64,000 nucleotides of DNA from the NCBI RefSeq assembly GCF_029960665.1, contig NZ_JASBRB010000004.1, positions 62,001 to 126,000 on the forward strand. The letters run 5' to 3'. This document shows, piece by piece, positions 32,872 through 41,573 of this stretch; the stretch's first letter is position 1, and each line of letters opens with the position of its first letter. Below the pieces are notes generated by a model. It worked only from the letters and a program-made list of their open reading frames with translations, was not told the DNA's origin and did no database searches. Source of the DNA: Pseudarthrobacter sp. AL07. Its GTDB lineage: Bacteria > Actinomycetota > Actinomycetes > Actinomycetales > Micrococcaceae. A program made the translations under genes and the position numbers.

Positions 32872-33150
32872 ATGTCAGAACGCACCGCAACCGTCGCCAG
32901 CCGAGTAGGCCTGCACGCCCGCCCCGCCGCCATCTTTGCCGAGGCCGCCGGCGAGTTCGATCTGGACATCACCATCGCCCGCCAGGGCGAGCCGGTGGAT
33001 GAGGCAATGGACGCCGCCAGCATCCTGTCCCTCATGAGCCTGGGTGCCGCCCACGGCGATGTTGTGGTGCTCCGCGCAGAAGGTACCGGCGCGGATGACG
33101 CCCTGGAGCGTCTGGTCCAGATCCTGGAAACGGATCACGACGCCGAGTAA
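32872..33150 (+). CDS. ptsH: Phosphocarrier protein HPr
   Basis: 92 residues. The phosphohistidine His15 lies in SRVGLHARPAAIFAEAA and the regulatory-site region is MDAASILSLMSLGAAHGD. HPr passes phosphate from enzyme I to the fructose transporter. An AAAGGAG ribosome site precedes ATG 32872. It is the last gene of the fru cluster, 67 bases after fruA, and is followed by a terminator. Enzyme I is not in the window. Confidence 0.95.
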   Translation: MSERTATVASRVGLHARPAAIFAEAAGEFDLDITIARQGEPVDEAMDAASILSLMSLGAAHGDVVVLRAEGTGADDALERLVQILETDHDAE

Positions 33151-33161
33151 ACAGCCTGACC

Positions 33162-33219
33162 CCAGCGGCCGCCGTCGCGCCTGTCCCCTCTCCTGGGAAG
33201 GTACGACGGCGGCCGCTGG
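33162..33219. terminator. Bidirectional terminator between ptsH and the SRPBCC gene
   Basis: CCAGCGGCCGCCGTCG (33162-33177) pairs perfectly with 33204-33219 and is followed by TTTCTT on the plus strand. It separates convergent gene ends (33150 and 33224). Confidence 0.8.
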
Positions 33220-33223
33220 TTTC

Positions 33224-33655
33224 TTAGCCGCGTTCTGCGATCTTCTTGACGTCCGCCACGAGCATGTCCCACATGCCCTTGGAGTGTTCGGCTGCGTCTT
33301 CGCCGGCGTTGTTGTCCTGCGAGAGCGTGAGTGTTGTTGCACCGCCCTGGCCCTCCAGGGTCCAGGTGAGCGTGTGGTAATTTTCCGGCTTGTCTTCCTG
33401 ACCGCCCAGCGGGCTGAAGTGCGTGTGGACCAGTCTTCGTCCGGGGTCTACCTCGAGGATCTCGCCCTTATCTTCGTAGGGTTTGCCTTCCCACTGCCCG
33501 CGCCAGGCCATGGGGCTTCCTTCCGTCCAGTCGGTTTCCAGGTCCGCGCCGAACATAAACTCCTTGACGGCGGCCGGATCAGTGATGACCTTCCAGACGC
33601 GGTCCGCCGGAGCTTCGATGGTGATGGTGGATGTGGCCACATGGTTCCCGGGCAC
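33224..33655 (-). CDS. SRPBCC / AHSA1-type domain protein
   Basis: 143 residues. TSTITIEAPADRVWKVITDPAAVKEFMFGADLETDWTEGSPMAWRG (in fragments) and VHTHFSPLGGQEDKPENYHTLTWTLEGQGGATTLTL are typical of the START/Bet v1-like AHSA1 family, which binds hydrophobic ligands. The start is GTG 33655: AAGGAGG lies 7 bases upstream and the G is shared with the upstream TAG, so it is coupled to the methyltransferase. Ligand unknown. Confidence 0.8.
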   Translation of the reverse strand: MPGNHVATSTITIEAPADRVWKVITDPAAVKEFMFGADLETDWTEGSPMAWRGQWEGKPYEDKGEILEVDPGRRLVHTHFSPLGGQEDKPENYHTLTWTLEGQGGATTLTLSQDNNAGEDAAEHSKGMWDMLVADVKKIAERG

Positions 33656-34500
33656 TATCGGGCCTCCTTGGCGGTCAACAGCAGATATTCCCATTCCATT
33701 TGCCATACGGCATCGCCGTGGGCCTCGCCAAAGGAATCGGCCAGTTCGGTGAGCGCTTTGTCCAGGGCCTGCGCCTTGTCCTTGTCATCGCCAATGAACT
33801 TATAGACCGAGATGGTGGGGCCGTAGTGGGACTTGAAGTACCGCAGGAAGTCCTCCGGCTGGTGGAAACTGCGGATGGCCAGCGAACGCTTCTTCGCCTG
33901 GATATCGGTGATCCTGCTCCCGAAGAGTTCCCGCACGTGATCCTCGCTCCCCCACAGCGGCGGCGGCTGGGCGCCGGGCGAAGGCGGCGGCGCGAACGGC
34001 TTCATGGTGGCAAACATCCTTCCGATGAAGCCTTCGGGCGTCCAGTTGAGCAGGCCGATGGTGCCGCCGGGTTTGCACACCCTGACAATTTCGTCCGCTC
34101 CGGCCTGATGGTGCGGAGCGAACATCACGCCCAGGCAGGACGTGACCACGTCAAACGAATTGTCCTCGAACGGCAGCGCCTCGGCGTCCGCTTCCACCCA
34201 TTCAAGCCCGACGCCGCGATCGGCAGCCTGCCGACGCCCGGCGGAGAACAGTTCCGGGGTGAGGTCGCTGGCCACCACATGCGCGCCCATCATGGCTGCA
34301 GGGATGGCCGCGTTGCCGGCGCCGGCGGCCACGTCCAAAACGTGCTGCTTCGGCTTGATTCCGCAGGCATCAACCAGAATGGCTCCGAGGTCCTGCACCA
34401 GCTCACTGGCCAGTGCCGGGTAATCCCCTGAGGCCCACATGGTCCGGTGCTTTTGCTTCAATGCCCGGTCGGCCTCGTCTACGTCCGCATTGTCATTCAT
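33655..34500 (-). CDS. Class I SAM-dependent methyltransferase
   Basis: 281 residues of the UbiE/Methyltransf_11 type. QHVLDVAAGAGNAAIPAAMMG is the SAM loop, VVASDLTPELFSAG motif II, LPFEDNSFDVVTSCLGVMFAPHH motif IV and GGTIGLLNWTP post-motif. The helical C-terminus is long. AAAGGAGAGG precedes ATG 34500. It shares one base with the SRPBCC gene, so the two form a small operon, possibly a methyltransferase with a ligand-binding partner. Substrate unknown. Confidence 0.85.
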   Translation of the reverse strand: MNDNADVDEADRALKQKHRTMWASGDYPALASELVQDLGAILVDACGIKPKQHVLDVAAGAGNAAIPAAMMGAHVVASDLTPELFSAGRRQAADRGVGLEWVEADAEALPFEDNSFDVVTSCLGVMFAPHHQAGADEIVRVCKPGGTIGLLNWTPEGFIGRMFATMKPFAPPPSPGAQPPPLWGSEDHVRELFGSRITDIQAKKRSLAIRSFHQPEDFLRYFKSHYGPTISVYKFIGDDKDKAQALDKALTELADSFGEAHGDAVWQMEWEYLLLTAKEAR

Positions 34501-34747
34501 GGTGGCGCCCCTCTCCTTTGACAGGCTTTCCCTTGACAGGCTTCAAGTGATAGCAGGCTGTTCCACAGGGCTGTAATGCGACCCATTGTGGCCGCATCAG
34601 GGCGGGCTGTAAAGCGCCTGGAGCTAAAGGACCAACACGGAAGCAAGCAACCTTACTGCTTCCTTGTGTTTCCAGAGTCCCGGAATTAGCGTGGAAGCCT
34701 GACCAGCCAATACGGTGCTCATCCCGGACCCGGCGAAGGAGGACCAC

Positions 34748-35014
34748 ATGCCCGGCAAGAAGAACCCGAGCCTGAAAGATCCTGAACTGTACGAGGAACT
34801 GCGGGACGACGGCGCGTCCAAGCAGAAGGCCGCCCGCATCTCGAACGCGGCCGCCAACAAAGGCCGCTCAGCGGTAGGACGCAAGGGTGGGAAAGCCGGC
34901 GATTACGACGATTGGACCGTCCCGCAACTAAAGGCCAAAGCCAAGGAGATAGGCCTCGCTGGTTACTCAGCCAAAAAGAAAAGCGAGCTTATCTCCGCCC
35001 TGCGGAGCTCTTAG
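34748..35014 (+). CDS. Rho_N/SAP-domain small protein
   Basis: 88 residues. The N-terminus KNPSLKDPELYEELRDDGASKQKAARISNAAANKGRSAVGRKGG is a basic helical module often found in actinobacteria, and the C-terminus DDWTVPQLKAKAKEIGLAGYSAKKKSELISALRSS (in fragments) is a Rho N-terminal/SAP-like helix-turn-helix that can bind nucleic acid. ATG 34748 has AAGGAGG 7 bases upstream. It lies next to ku, but whether it acts in DNA repair is unknown. Confidence 0.8.
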   Translation: MPGKKNPSLKDPELYEELRDDGASKQKAARISNAAANKGRSAVGRKGGKAGDYDDWTVPQLKAKAKEIGLAGYSAKKKSELISALRSS

Positions 35015-35056
35015 GTGGCGGCCATCCCCACCACCACAGACTGCTCGCGGACTGCT

Positions 35057-36076
35057 CTAAGCGCCCTTTCGCGCCCGCGCTGTGGCACCCTTCGCCGCGG
35101 GCTTCGCGGCGGAGGCCTTGGTTCCGGAGGACTTCGCGGGAGCATTCCTCGTACTTGCAGTCTTGGCACCGGCTGTGGCGGGAGCCTTCGCGCCGGAACT
35201 GTCGGCACTCGCTTCCGTGTCGTCGTCGTCCGCGTCTCCGGAGGCCGTATCCCCGGAGCCCGCATCCGCAGACGCGGCAGCCTTCCCGCGGCCGCGTTTC
35301 CGCTCCAGGCTGCGCTTCAGCGCCTCCATCAGGTCGATGACCTCGCCGTTGCCACCCTCACCCGCTTCTGCGCCGAACGTTTCGTCGGTATCGAGCGAAT
35401 CGCCCTTCTCCAGCTTGGCCTCGATGAGCTTCCGGAGCTGCACCTGATAGTCATCAGTGAAGTGCCCGGGTTCGAAATCGGCGGCCATGGACTCCACCAG
35501 GGCAGCGGACATTTCGCGTTCCTGTGCCGAAATCCGGAGGGACGTGTCCAGGGCCGGGAAGCTGGCCTCCCGGACCTCGTCGGGCCACAGCAGGGACTGC
35601 AGGACCAGTACGTCGTCCTTGATGCGCAGCGCCCCCAGCCTGGTCTTTTCGCGCAGGGCAAACTGGACGATGGCCACGCGGTCCGTATCCTCGAGCGCAC
35701 GGCGCAGCAGCACGTAGGCCTTTGGCGACTTGGAATCCGGCTCCAGGTAGTAGCTCTTCTCGAACATCATGGGTTCGAGCTGCTCCGACGGAACAAACTG
35801 GACCACCTCAATCTCGTGGCTGTTCTCCGCCGGGATGGATTTGAGCTCGTCCTTGGACAGGACCACCGTCCGGCCGTCGTCCTCAAAGGCCTTGTCAATG
35901 TCCGAATAGTCGATGATCTTGCTGCACACCTCGCAGCGGCGCTGGTACCGGATCCGGCCGCCGTCGGCATTGTGGACCTGGTGGAGGCTGATGTCGTGGT
36001 CCTCGGTGGCGCTGTAGACCTTCACGGGCACGTTCACCAGGCCAAACGCGATGGCACCTTTCCAGATGGCTCTCAT
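35057..36076 (-). CDS. ku: Non-homologous end-joining protein Ku
   Basis: 339 residues. MRAIWKGAIAFGLVNVPVKVYSA, QRRCEVCSKIIDYSDI, VLSKDELKSI and VRIKDDVLVLQSLLWPDEVR-like segments match the bacterial Ku core (1-255), which forms a homodimeric ring on DNA ends and recruits LigD. The C-terminal 80 residues (KRSLERKRGRGKAAASADAG to ATARARKGA) are Ala/Lys/Arg/Ser-rich, as in extended actinobacterial Ku tails. It is divergent from ligD with a 40-base gap, so both promoters share that space. Confidence 0.96.
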   Translation of the reverse strand: MRAIWKGAIAFGLVNVPVKVYSATEDHDISLHQVHNADGGRIRYQRRCEVCSKIIDYSDIDKAFEDDGRTVVLSKDELKSIPAENSHEIEVVQFVPSEQLEPMMFEKSYYLEPDSKSPKAYVLLRRALEDTDRVAIVQFALREKTRLGALRIKDDVLVLQSLLWPDEVREASFPALDTSLRISAQEREMSAALVESMAADFEPGHFTDDYQVQLRKLIEAKLEKGDSLDTDETFGAEAGEGGNGEVIDLMEALKRSLERKRGRGKAAASADAGSGDTASGDADDDDTEASADSSGAKAPATAGAKTASTRNAPAKSSGTKASAAKPAAKGATARARKGA

Positions 36077-36116
36077 CCCTCAAGTGAACATCACGTGGGG
36101 CCGGAGGTGAAGACCC

Positions 36117-38567
36117 ATGGCCGGCCCTAAAGAGCGTGTCAGGGTGGCAGGCCGGGAACTGAACCTCACCAACCTGGACAAAATCATCTACCCGGAGACC
36201 GGCACCACCAAGGCCGACGTCCTGGCCTACTACGCCGCCGTGGCCCATGTCCTGATCCCCGCAGCGGCCAACAGGCCCGCCACCCGCAAGCGGTGGGTCA
36301 ACGGCGTGGGCTCCCCCGGACAGCCCGGCGAGGTGTTCTTCCAAAAGAACCTGGAGGATTCAGCGCCCGGCTGGCTCCCCCGCGCCGCCATCACACACAA
36401 GGACCGGACCATCTACTACCCGATGGTGAACGATCCCGCCACGCTCACCTGGTTCGGCCAAATCAATTCGCTGGAAATCCACGTCCCCCAGTGGCAGGTG
36501 GACTCGCACGGCAAGCAGCTCAACCCGGACCGCCTGGTCCTTGACCTCGATCCCGGCGACGGCGCAGGCCTGGCGGAATGCGCCGAGGTTGCGTTCCTTG
36601 CGAGGGCCATCCTGCAGGACGTGGGCCTGGAACCCGTGCCGGTGACCAGCGGCAGCAAGGGCATCCACCTCTACGCCCGCCTTGACGGCACGCAGACCTC
36701 CGATCAGATCTCGGACTTTGCCCACGAACTGGCCCGCGCTCTGGAAGCGGACCACCCGAATCTCGCCGTCAGCGACATGAAAAAGACGCTGCGCAAAGGC
36801 AAAGTACTGGTGGACTGGAGCCAGAACAGCGCCGCCAAAACCACCATCGTGCCGTACTCCCTGCGCGGCCGCCTCACCCCCACCGTGGCTGCCCCGCGGA
36901 CCTGGCAGGAGATCGGCTCCCCCAAGCTCGAGCACCTCGACTACAAAGCCGTGCTGCGCCGGGTCAAGGCGGGCAAGGACCCGTTCGCCGCCGTCGCCAG
37001 CGGTGCCGGGCACACGGGGGACGCACGTTCCCTGGGTCCTTCGGGCGAAGGGACGGACGACGTCGGCGCACACGCCCGCTTGGAGCGGTACCGGTCGATG
37101 CGGGACCCGGACGCGACGCCGGAACCGTTCTCCGGCACCTCGTTCTCCGGCGCCTCAGGAACCGGGGACACCTTCGTGATCCAGGAGCACCACGCGAGCA
37201 GGCTGCACTTCGATTTCCGGCTGGAGCACGAGGGTGTGCTGGTGTCGTGGGCCCTGCCGAAGGGCGTCCCGGAATCCGGCGGGAAGAACCACCTGGCGGT
37301 CCAGACCGAAGACCACCCCTTGGACTACGCCACTTTTGAGGGCACCATTCCCAAGGGCCAGTACGGCGCCGGCGAGGTCACCATCTGGGACCACGGCACG
37401 TATGAACTGGAGAAATGGATCAACGGCCGCGAGGTCATCGCCACCCTGACCGGCGCCGAGGGCGGGGGCCTGGGCGGCACCCGGAAGTTCGCCCTCATCC
37501 ACACCGGCCGCGGGCAGGGCAGGGACACTGAAGGGCAATGGCTCATCCACCTGATGGACAAGGACCACCACACATTCCATCCACGGCGAGCCCACGTGGA
37601 GGATGAACCGGCGGCGGATTTCAGTCCCATGATGGCAACTTCCGGGACCGCCGCCGACCTTCACGGTAGCGATTGGCAGTTTGAACTGAAGTGGGACGGC
37701 GTGCGGGCCCTGCTGGTCGCGGACGAAAAGAAGGTCCGGATCTTCAGCCGCAACGGCATCGACGTCACCGCAACCTACCCGGAGCTGACGGACCGGTCCT
37801 GCTGGCCGGCGGGACCGTTTGTTGCCGACGGTGAGATCATCGCCGTCGGGCCTTCCGGGAAGCCCGACTTCGGGCTGCTTCAGGGGCGCATGAAGCTGAC
37901 CCGGCCCGGCGACGTCGCCAAGGCCCGCGCAGACATCCCGGTCCGGCTGGTGCTCTTTGACCTGCTGTCCGACGGTGGCGAGGACCTTCGCCGGCTGCCG
38001 CTCGTCAAGCGGCGGCAACGCCTTGAGCAGTTTTATCGGCCTTCGGGGTGCCCGGTGGAGCTGTCTCCGGTCCTGGACGAAAGGATCGAGCACATTCTGG
38101 AAAGTGCGCAGGAGCTGGGGCTTGAGGGTGTCATGGCGAAGCGGACCGACAGCCGCTACGTCAGCGGGCGGCGGACCCGGACATGGATTAAGATCAAGCT
38201 GCACCAGACCCAGGAAGTTGTGGTGGGTGGCTGGCGGGCCGGCAAAGGCGGGCGGCAGAGCTCAGTAGGGTCGCTGCTCGTGGGGATCCCTGACGGCAAC
38301 AAGTTGCGCTACGTTGGCCGGGTGGGCAGCGGGTTCAGCACCCGGGAACTGGAGGGACTGCGGCAGAAGGTGGACCATCTGGCCCGCAAGACGTCACCGT
38401 TCGAGGACGTTCCCGTTGAGGATGCCTCGGACGCCCATTGGGTGACGCCCCGGCTGGTCGGCGAGGTGACTTTCGGGGAATGGACAGGCAGCGGGAAGCT
38501 CCGGCATCCGGTGTGGCGGGGCTGGCGGCTGGACAAAACCGCCGACGAAGTGCTGCCGGAAGCCTAG
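36117..38567 (+). CDS. ligD: ATP-dependent DNA ligase LigD (polymerase, 3'-phosphoesterase, ligase)
   Basis: 816 residues in the mycobacterial order. About 5-290: primase-like polymerase (LTNLDKIIYPETGTTKADVL, LVLDLDPGDG with metal Asp). About 325-480: 3'-phosphoesterase (FVIQEHHASRLHFDFRLEHE, VSWALPKGVPESGGKNHLAV). About 500-816: ATP-dependent ligase with the AMP-accepting Lys525 in FELKWDGVRALLVADEKKVR. It fills, trims and seals ends held by Ku. ATG 36117 lies 40 bases from the ku start. A long palindrome follows the gene. Confidence 0.97.
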   Translation: MAGPKERVRVAGRELNLTNLDKIIYPETGTTKADVLAYYAAVAHVLIPAAANRPATRKRWVNGVGSPGQPGEVFFQKNLEDSAPGWLPRAAITHKDRTIYYPMVNDPATLTWFGQINSLEIHVPQWQVDSHGKQLNPDRLVLDLDPGDGAGLAECAEVAFLARAILQDVGLEPVPVTSGSKGIHLYARLDGTQTSDQISDFAHELARALEADHPNLAVSDMKKTLRKGKVLVDWSQNSAAKTTIVPYSLRGRLTPTVAAPRTWQEIGSPKLEHLDYKAVLRRVKAGKDPFAAVASGAGHTGDARSLGPSGEGTDDVGAHARLERYRSMRDPDATPEPFSGTSFSGASGTGDTFVIQEHHASRLHFDFRLEHEGVLVSWALPKGVPESGGKNHLAVQTEDHPLDYATFEGTIPKGQYGAGEVTIWDHGTYELEKWINGREVIATLTGAEGGGLGGTRKFALIHTGRGQGRDTEGQWLIHLMDKDHHTFHPRRAHVEDEPAADFSPMMATSGTAADLHGSDWQFELKWDGVRALLVADEKKVRIFSRNGIDVTATYPELTDRSCWPAGPFVADGEIIAVGPSGKPDFGLLQGRMKLTRPGDVAKARADIPVRLVLFDLLSDGGEDLRRLPLVKRRQRLEQFYRPSGCPVELSPVLDERIEHILESAQELGLEGVMAKRTDSRYVSGRRTRTWIKIKLHQTQEVVVGGWRAGKGGRQSSVGSLLVGIPDGNKLRYVGRVGSGFSTRELEGLRQKVDHLARKTSPFEDVPVEDASDAHWVTPRLVGEVTFGEWTGSGKLRHPVWRGWRLDKTADEVLPEA

Positions 38568-38633
38568 CGCGGCGGCCTCGTGCTGCTGAGCAGCCGACGC
38601 GCAAATTCCTCCAGGACTCGCAAAATCTCCTGG

Positions 38634-38691
38634 GACACAGAAAAGGCCTGGCGACGCCCGAATTTGGGTCTCGCCAGGCCTTTTCTGTGTC
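38634..38691. terminator. Bidirectional terminator after ligD
   Basis: Perfect 21-base arms (38634-38654 and 38671-38691) around a 16-base loop. The arms contain GACACAGAAAAGGCC and its complement, giving a GC stem next to T/A runs on both strands. It separates convergent gene ends (38567 and 38727). Confidence 0.85.
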
Positions 38692-38726
38692 GTCAGGTCA
38701 GATGCGCGTCGGCTGCGCAGGTGTTC

Positions 38727-38987
38727 CTAGGACGAGTGCGGCATCTGCGGGCGGCCGGTGCGGTGCACGGCCGTGACTGCAGCTTCCTGGCCCATGCGGC
38801 CGTGGCCTGCATCCCGCTCTTTGGGGTGCCGGTGCTTGCCGTTGCCGTCCGGCCATTGCTGTTCGCCAGCCATCGCCGCGGTCACCGCAATGGTGGCCGG
38901 GTCAGGCATGGACGGGGTGTCCATGGCTGCCGCGAGATGGCCCGCGACCTCCGGCTCAATCTTTGCTCCAGCATGTTTTTCAGCCAT
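38727..38987 (-). CDS. Small uncharacterised protein (86 aa)
   Basis: ATG 38987 has GGAAGGAAG upstream. The sequence MAEKHAGAKIEPEVAGHLAA, AMDTPSMPDPATIAVTAAMAGEQQWPDGNGKHRHPKERDAGHGRMGQE is polar and histidine-rich with no membrane segment. No domain is recognised. It may be cotranscribed with the 70-residue gene upstream (39059-39271), which has a similar composition. Moderate support from the start site. Confidence 0.45.
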   Translation of the reverse strand: MAEKHAGAKIEPEVAGHLAAAMDTPSMPDPATIAVTAAMAGEQQWPDGNGKHRHPKERDAGHGRMGQEAAVTAVHRTGRPQMPHSS

Positions 38988-39058
38988 TTTTTCTTCCTTC
39001 CGCAATGAAATGAAGTGGTTACCAATAGTAGGTCTGGCGTGCTGTCCGGGCGCTGGAA

Positions 39059-39271
39059 TTACCAGCGGACCTTCTTCTCCGCCGGGCCCTGCTTGCCGCT
39101 GGCGTGGGTGGGCTTGTGGCTCTTGCCGACGCTCTGCAGTCCGGCGTCGCCGCCCCGGGATTTGCTGGCGAGCATGGCCCGCTGCGCTTCGGTGAGCCCG
39201 GCCCGGATGCCCTTGGTGTCGGCGTCGTCCTGCGCGGGGTCGGGCTGGCTGGGAGTGTTGTTTTCAGTCAT
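39059..39271 (-). CDS. Small uncharacterised protein (70 aa)
   Basis: MTENNTPSQPDPAQDDADTK, GIRAGLTEAQRAMLASKSRGGDAGLQSVGKSHKPTHASGKQGPAEKKVRW (in fragments). AGAAAGG precedes the ATG at about 9 bases. Acidic disordered N-terminus, then a basic half with LTEAQRAMLASKSRGG. No known domain is assigned; it resembles small hydrophilic proteins found near stress genes in Arthrobacter, from memory only. Confidence 0.5.
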   Translation of the reverse strand: MTENNTPSQPDPAQDDADTKGIRAGLTEAQRAMLASKSRGGDAGLQSVGKSHKPTHASGKQGPAEKKVRW

Positions 39272-39760
39272 GTGGTGGAACCTTTCTGAGGAGAATCAGT
39301 GTGTCTGACGAGATCAGCTGGACGAGGCCTGTGGTACCAGGCCGCAGGCGTCCGACTACTCAAAAATCAGTGTTCCCATGGCTCAACAATAGGCAGTTTC
39401 AGCCTGGGTTGTGAACCCCCGGTTTCCGGCCCGCATGTAGGGCCGTCTAGCGGTCTGGGCTGGTGCCCGGATGGCCGTGGCGGCCGTCACTTTCCCGCGC
39501 AAATCAGGGGAAAATGGCCTAAAAAATGCGACGTGAACAAAAAGATTCGGTAACGATGGGCCTGAACCGCCCGAATCCCAGTGATGACGGGGCGAGACCA
39601 GCCAAAAGAAGTCCCTGAAAGCCGATGGAAACCCTCTTCAAGGAGGGCACTTTACGGTACAAAACTCTCATTTGCCATGGAATCCGCGTAAAATTGAAAG
39701 CCTGCCCAGAGCGGGGCAGCTACAAGTCGCAAGCAAATGACCTCCATAGGAGTCGCCCAA
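39272..39760. other. Long intergenic region before the ProP-like transporter gene
   Basis: About 490 bases with no convincing gene. It likely holds the promoters and leader of the transporter. I looked for ydaO, glycine, SAM and guanidine riboswitch cores and did not find one. Small inverted repeats near 39635-39650 (CCCTCTTCAAGGAGGG) are the only structure noted. Confidence 0.5.
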
Positions 39761-41371
39761 ATGCCCACAGACCGAAGCACGACCGACTCTTCAGCAGGCG
39801 TGAACAACGCCAGCAGAACCAACAATGCAGGACCCAACAACGTACGACCCACCGCGCCAACAAGTGCGCGGAAACCTAAGATCCTTACGCGTCGCCGACT
39901 CAAAGAGTCCGACGTGAACGTGGTCAACCAGCCCATGCTTAAGAAAGCGCTCGGCGGAACCATCGTGGGTAACACCATGGAGTGGTTCGATGTCGGCGTA
40001 TTCGGCTACCTGATCACCACCATGGGACCCGTCTTCCTTCCCGAGGCCGACAAGTCCGTCCAGACGCTGTTCCTGCTTGGAACGTTCGCGGCCACGTTTA
40101 TTGCCCGTCCACTCGGCGGCATCGTGTTCGGCTGGCTCGGCGACAAGATCGGGCGCCAGAAGGTACTCGCCGCAACACTCATGATTATGGCTGCGAGCAC
40201 GTTCGCCGTCGGACTCCTGCCCGGATACGCGCAGATCGGAATCTGGGCCGCTGTACTGCTGGTAGTCCTGAAGCTCATACAGGGCTTCTCCACCGGCGGT
40301 GAATACGCAGGCGCCACCACGTTCGTCAGCGAATACGCCCCGGATAAGCGCCGTGGATTCTTTGCAAGCTTCCTGGACATGGGCAGCTACCTTGGCTTTG
40401 CCCTGGGTGCGGCACTTGTTTCTGTCCTGCAGCTGACCCTTGGCCAGACAGCCATGGAGGAATGGGGCTGGCGCATACCCTTCCTGATTGCAGGGCCGTT
40501 GGGCCTCATCGCCATCTACTTCCGGAACAAGATCGAGGAATCCCCTCAGTTCCAGGCCACCTTGGATGCCCAGGAATCCATAGGGCAGGCCGCAGCAGCA
40601 GCTGACGTGGACGCAGCCAAGTCACCGGTCGGCATCGTCAAGGCCTATTGGCGCTCGCTCATCGTCGCGATGGTCCTTGTCGCCGCTGCCAACACCGCCG
40701 GCTACGCCTTGACGTCCTACATGCCGACGTACCTCACTGAGTCCAAAGGCTACGATCCCGTCCACGGAACGCTGCTGACCATCCCTGTACTGGTGATCAT
40801 GAGCCTCTGCATCCCCCTGACCGGGAAGCTGTCCGACCGAATCGGCCGCCGTCCCGTGCTGTGGATCGGCGCCATCAGCACCGTGGTACTGGCCACGCCG
40901 GCGTTCCTCCTCATCGGTGTCGGTGAGGTGTGGTCCACGCTGGCGGGCCTCTCGCTGATCGCCTTCCCGGTCACGTTCTATGTTGCGAACCTCGCCTCGG
41001 CATTGCCCGCGCAGTTCCCGACAGCCAACAGGTACAGCGCCATGGGTATCGCCTACAACTTCGCCGTTGCCATCTTTGGTGGAACCACCCCGTTCATCGT
41101 TGCTGCGCTGATCAAGGCCACGGGCGATGACATGATGCCCGCGTACTACCTCATGCTGACGTCAGCCATCGGGGCTGTGGCCATCTACTTCCTGAAGGAA
41201 TCGGCCAAGCGTCCGCTCCCAGGCTCCATGCCCAGCGTGGACACCCAGGCGGAAGCCAAGGAACTGGTAGCAACCCAGGACGAGAACCCGCTGATCGACC
41301 TGGCCGACATGCCGTTCGAATCCCAGGACGCCACCGATGCCGCGGCCGCTAAGGTCCCGGCCGGAGTCTAA
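39761..41371 (+). CDS. MHS-family MFS transporter, ProP-like
   Basis: About 536 residues, 12 helices. ALGGTIVGNTMEWFDVGVFGYL, FIARPLGGIVFGWLGDKIGRQKVL, IQGFSTGGEYAGATTFVSEYAPDKRRGFFASFLDMGSYLGF (in fragments) are marks of the ProP proline/glycine-betaine symporter group. It probably imports compatible solutes with protons. ATG 39761 (GGAG 8 bases upstream) is preferred over ATG 39737. Polar extensions of about 50 residues occur at both ends; no ProP-type coiled coil is seen at the C-terminus. A terminator hairpin follows. Confidence 0.85.
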   Translation: MPTDRSTTDSSAGVNNASRTNNAGPNNVRPTAPTSARKPKILTRRRLKESDVNVVNQPMLKKALGGTIVGNTMEWFDVGVFGYLITTMGPVFLPEADKSVQTLFLLGTFAATFIARPLGGIVFGWLGDKIGRQKVLAATLMIMAASTFAVGLLPGYAQIGIWAAVLLVVLKLIQGFSTGGEYAGATTFVSEYAPDKRRGFFASFLDMGSYLGFALGAALVSVLQLTLGQTAMEEWGWRIPFLIAGPLGLIAIYFRNKIEESPQFQATLDAQESIGQAAAAADVDAAKSPVGIVKAYWRSLIVAMVLVAAANTAGYALTSYMPTYLTESKGYDPVHGTLLTIPVLVIMSLCIPLTGKLSDRIGRRPVLWIGAISTVVLATPAFLLIGVGEVWSTLAGLSLIAFPVTFYVANLASALPAQFPTANRYSAMGIAYNFAVAIFGGTTPFIVAALIKATGDDMMPAYYLMLTSAIGAVAIYFLKESAKRPLPGSMPSVDTQAEAKELVATQDENPLIDLADMPFESQDATDAAAAKVPAGV

Positions 41372-41436
41372 GCAACACAGTTAAGCACCGCAAAAACAAA
41401 ACCGGCCTGACGGGGCCGTCTTGTAGCCCGCGCTCA

Positions 41437-41486
41437 AAGGCCCGTCCCGCACGCTTTCCTTGGGGGAAGCACGCAGGGCGGGCCTT
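41437..41486 (+). terminator. Terminator hairpin after the ProP-like gene
   Basis: AAGGCCCGTCCCGC (41437 on) pairs with GCAGGGCGGGCCTT (to 41486) with one bulge, and an inner GCTTTCC/GGGGAAGC pair. A second weaker hairpin lies at 41396-41424. The U tract is short, so termination is likely but not certain. Confidence 0.6.
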
Positions 41487-41573
41487 AGCGACGCCCTGTG
41501 ACCCAGCTAATGGTGGCCCTTCCGGGCTTCTGCTAATTTTCGAACACGGGCTTGAAGAAAAGGTGGTGTTGCT

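Noticed and set aside
39272..39760. Riboswitch before the ProP-like gene
   Set aside because: Expected because osmolyte transporters can be riboswitch-controlled, but I could not match any known core.
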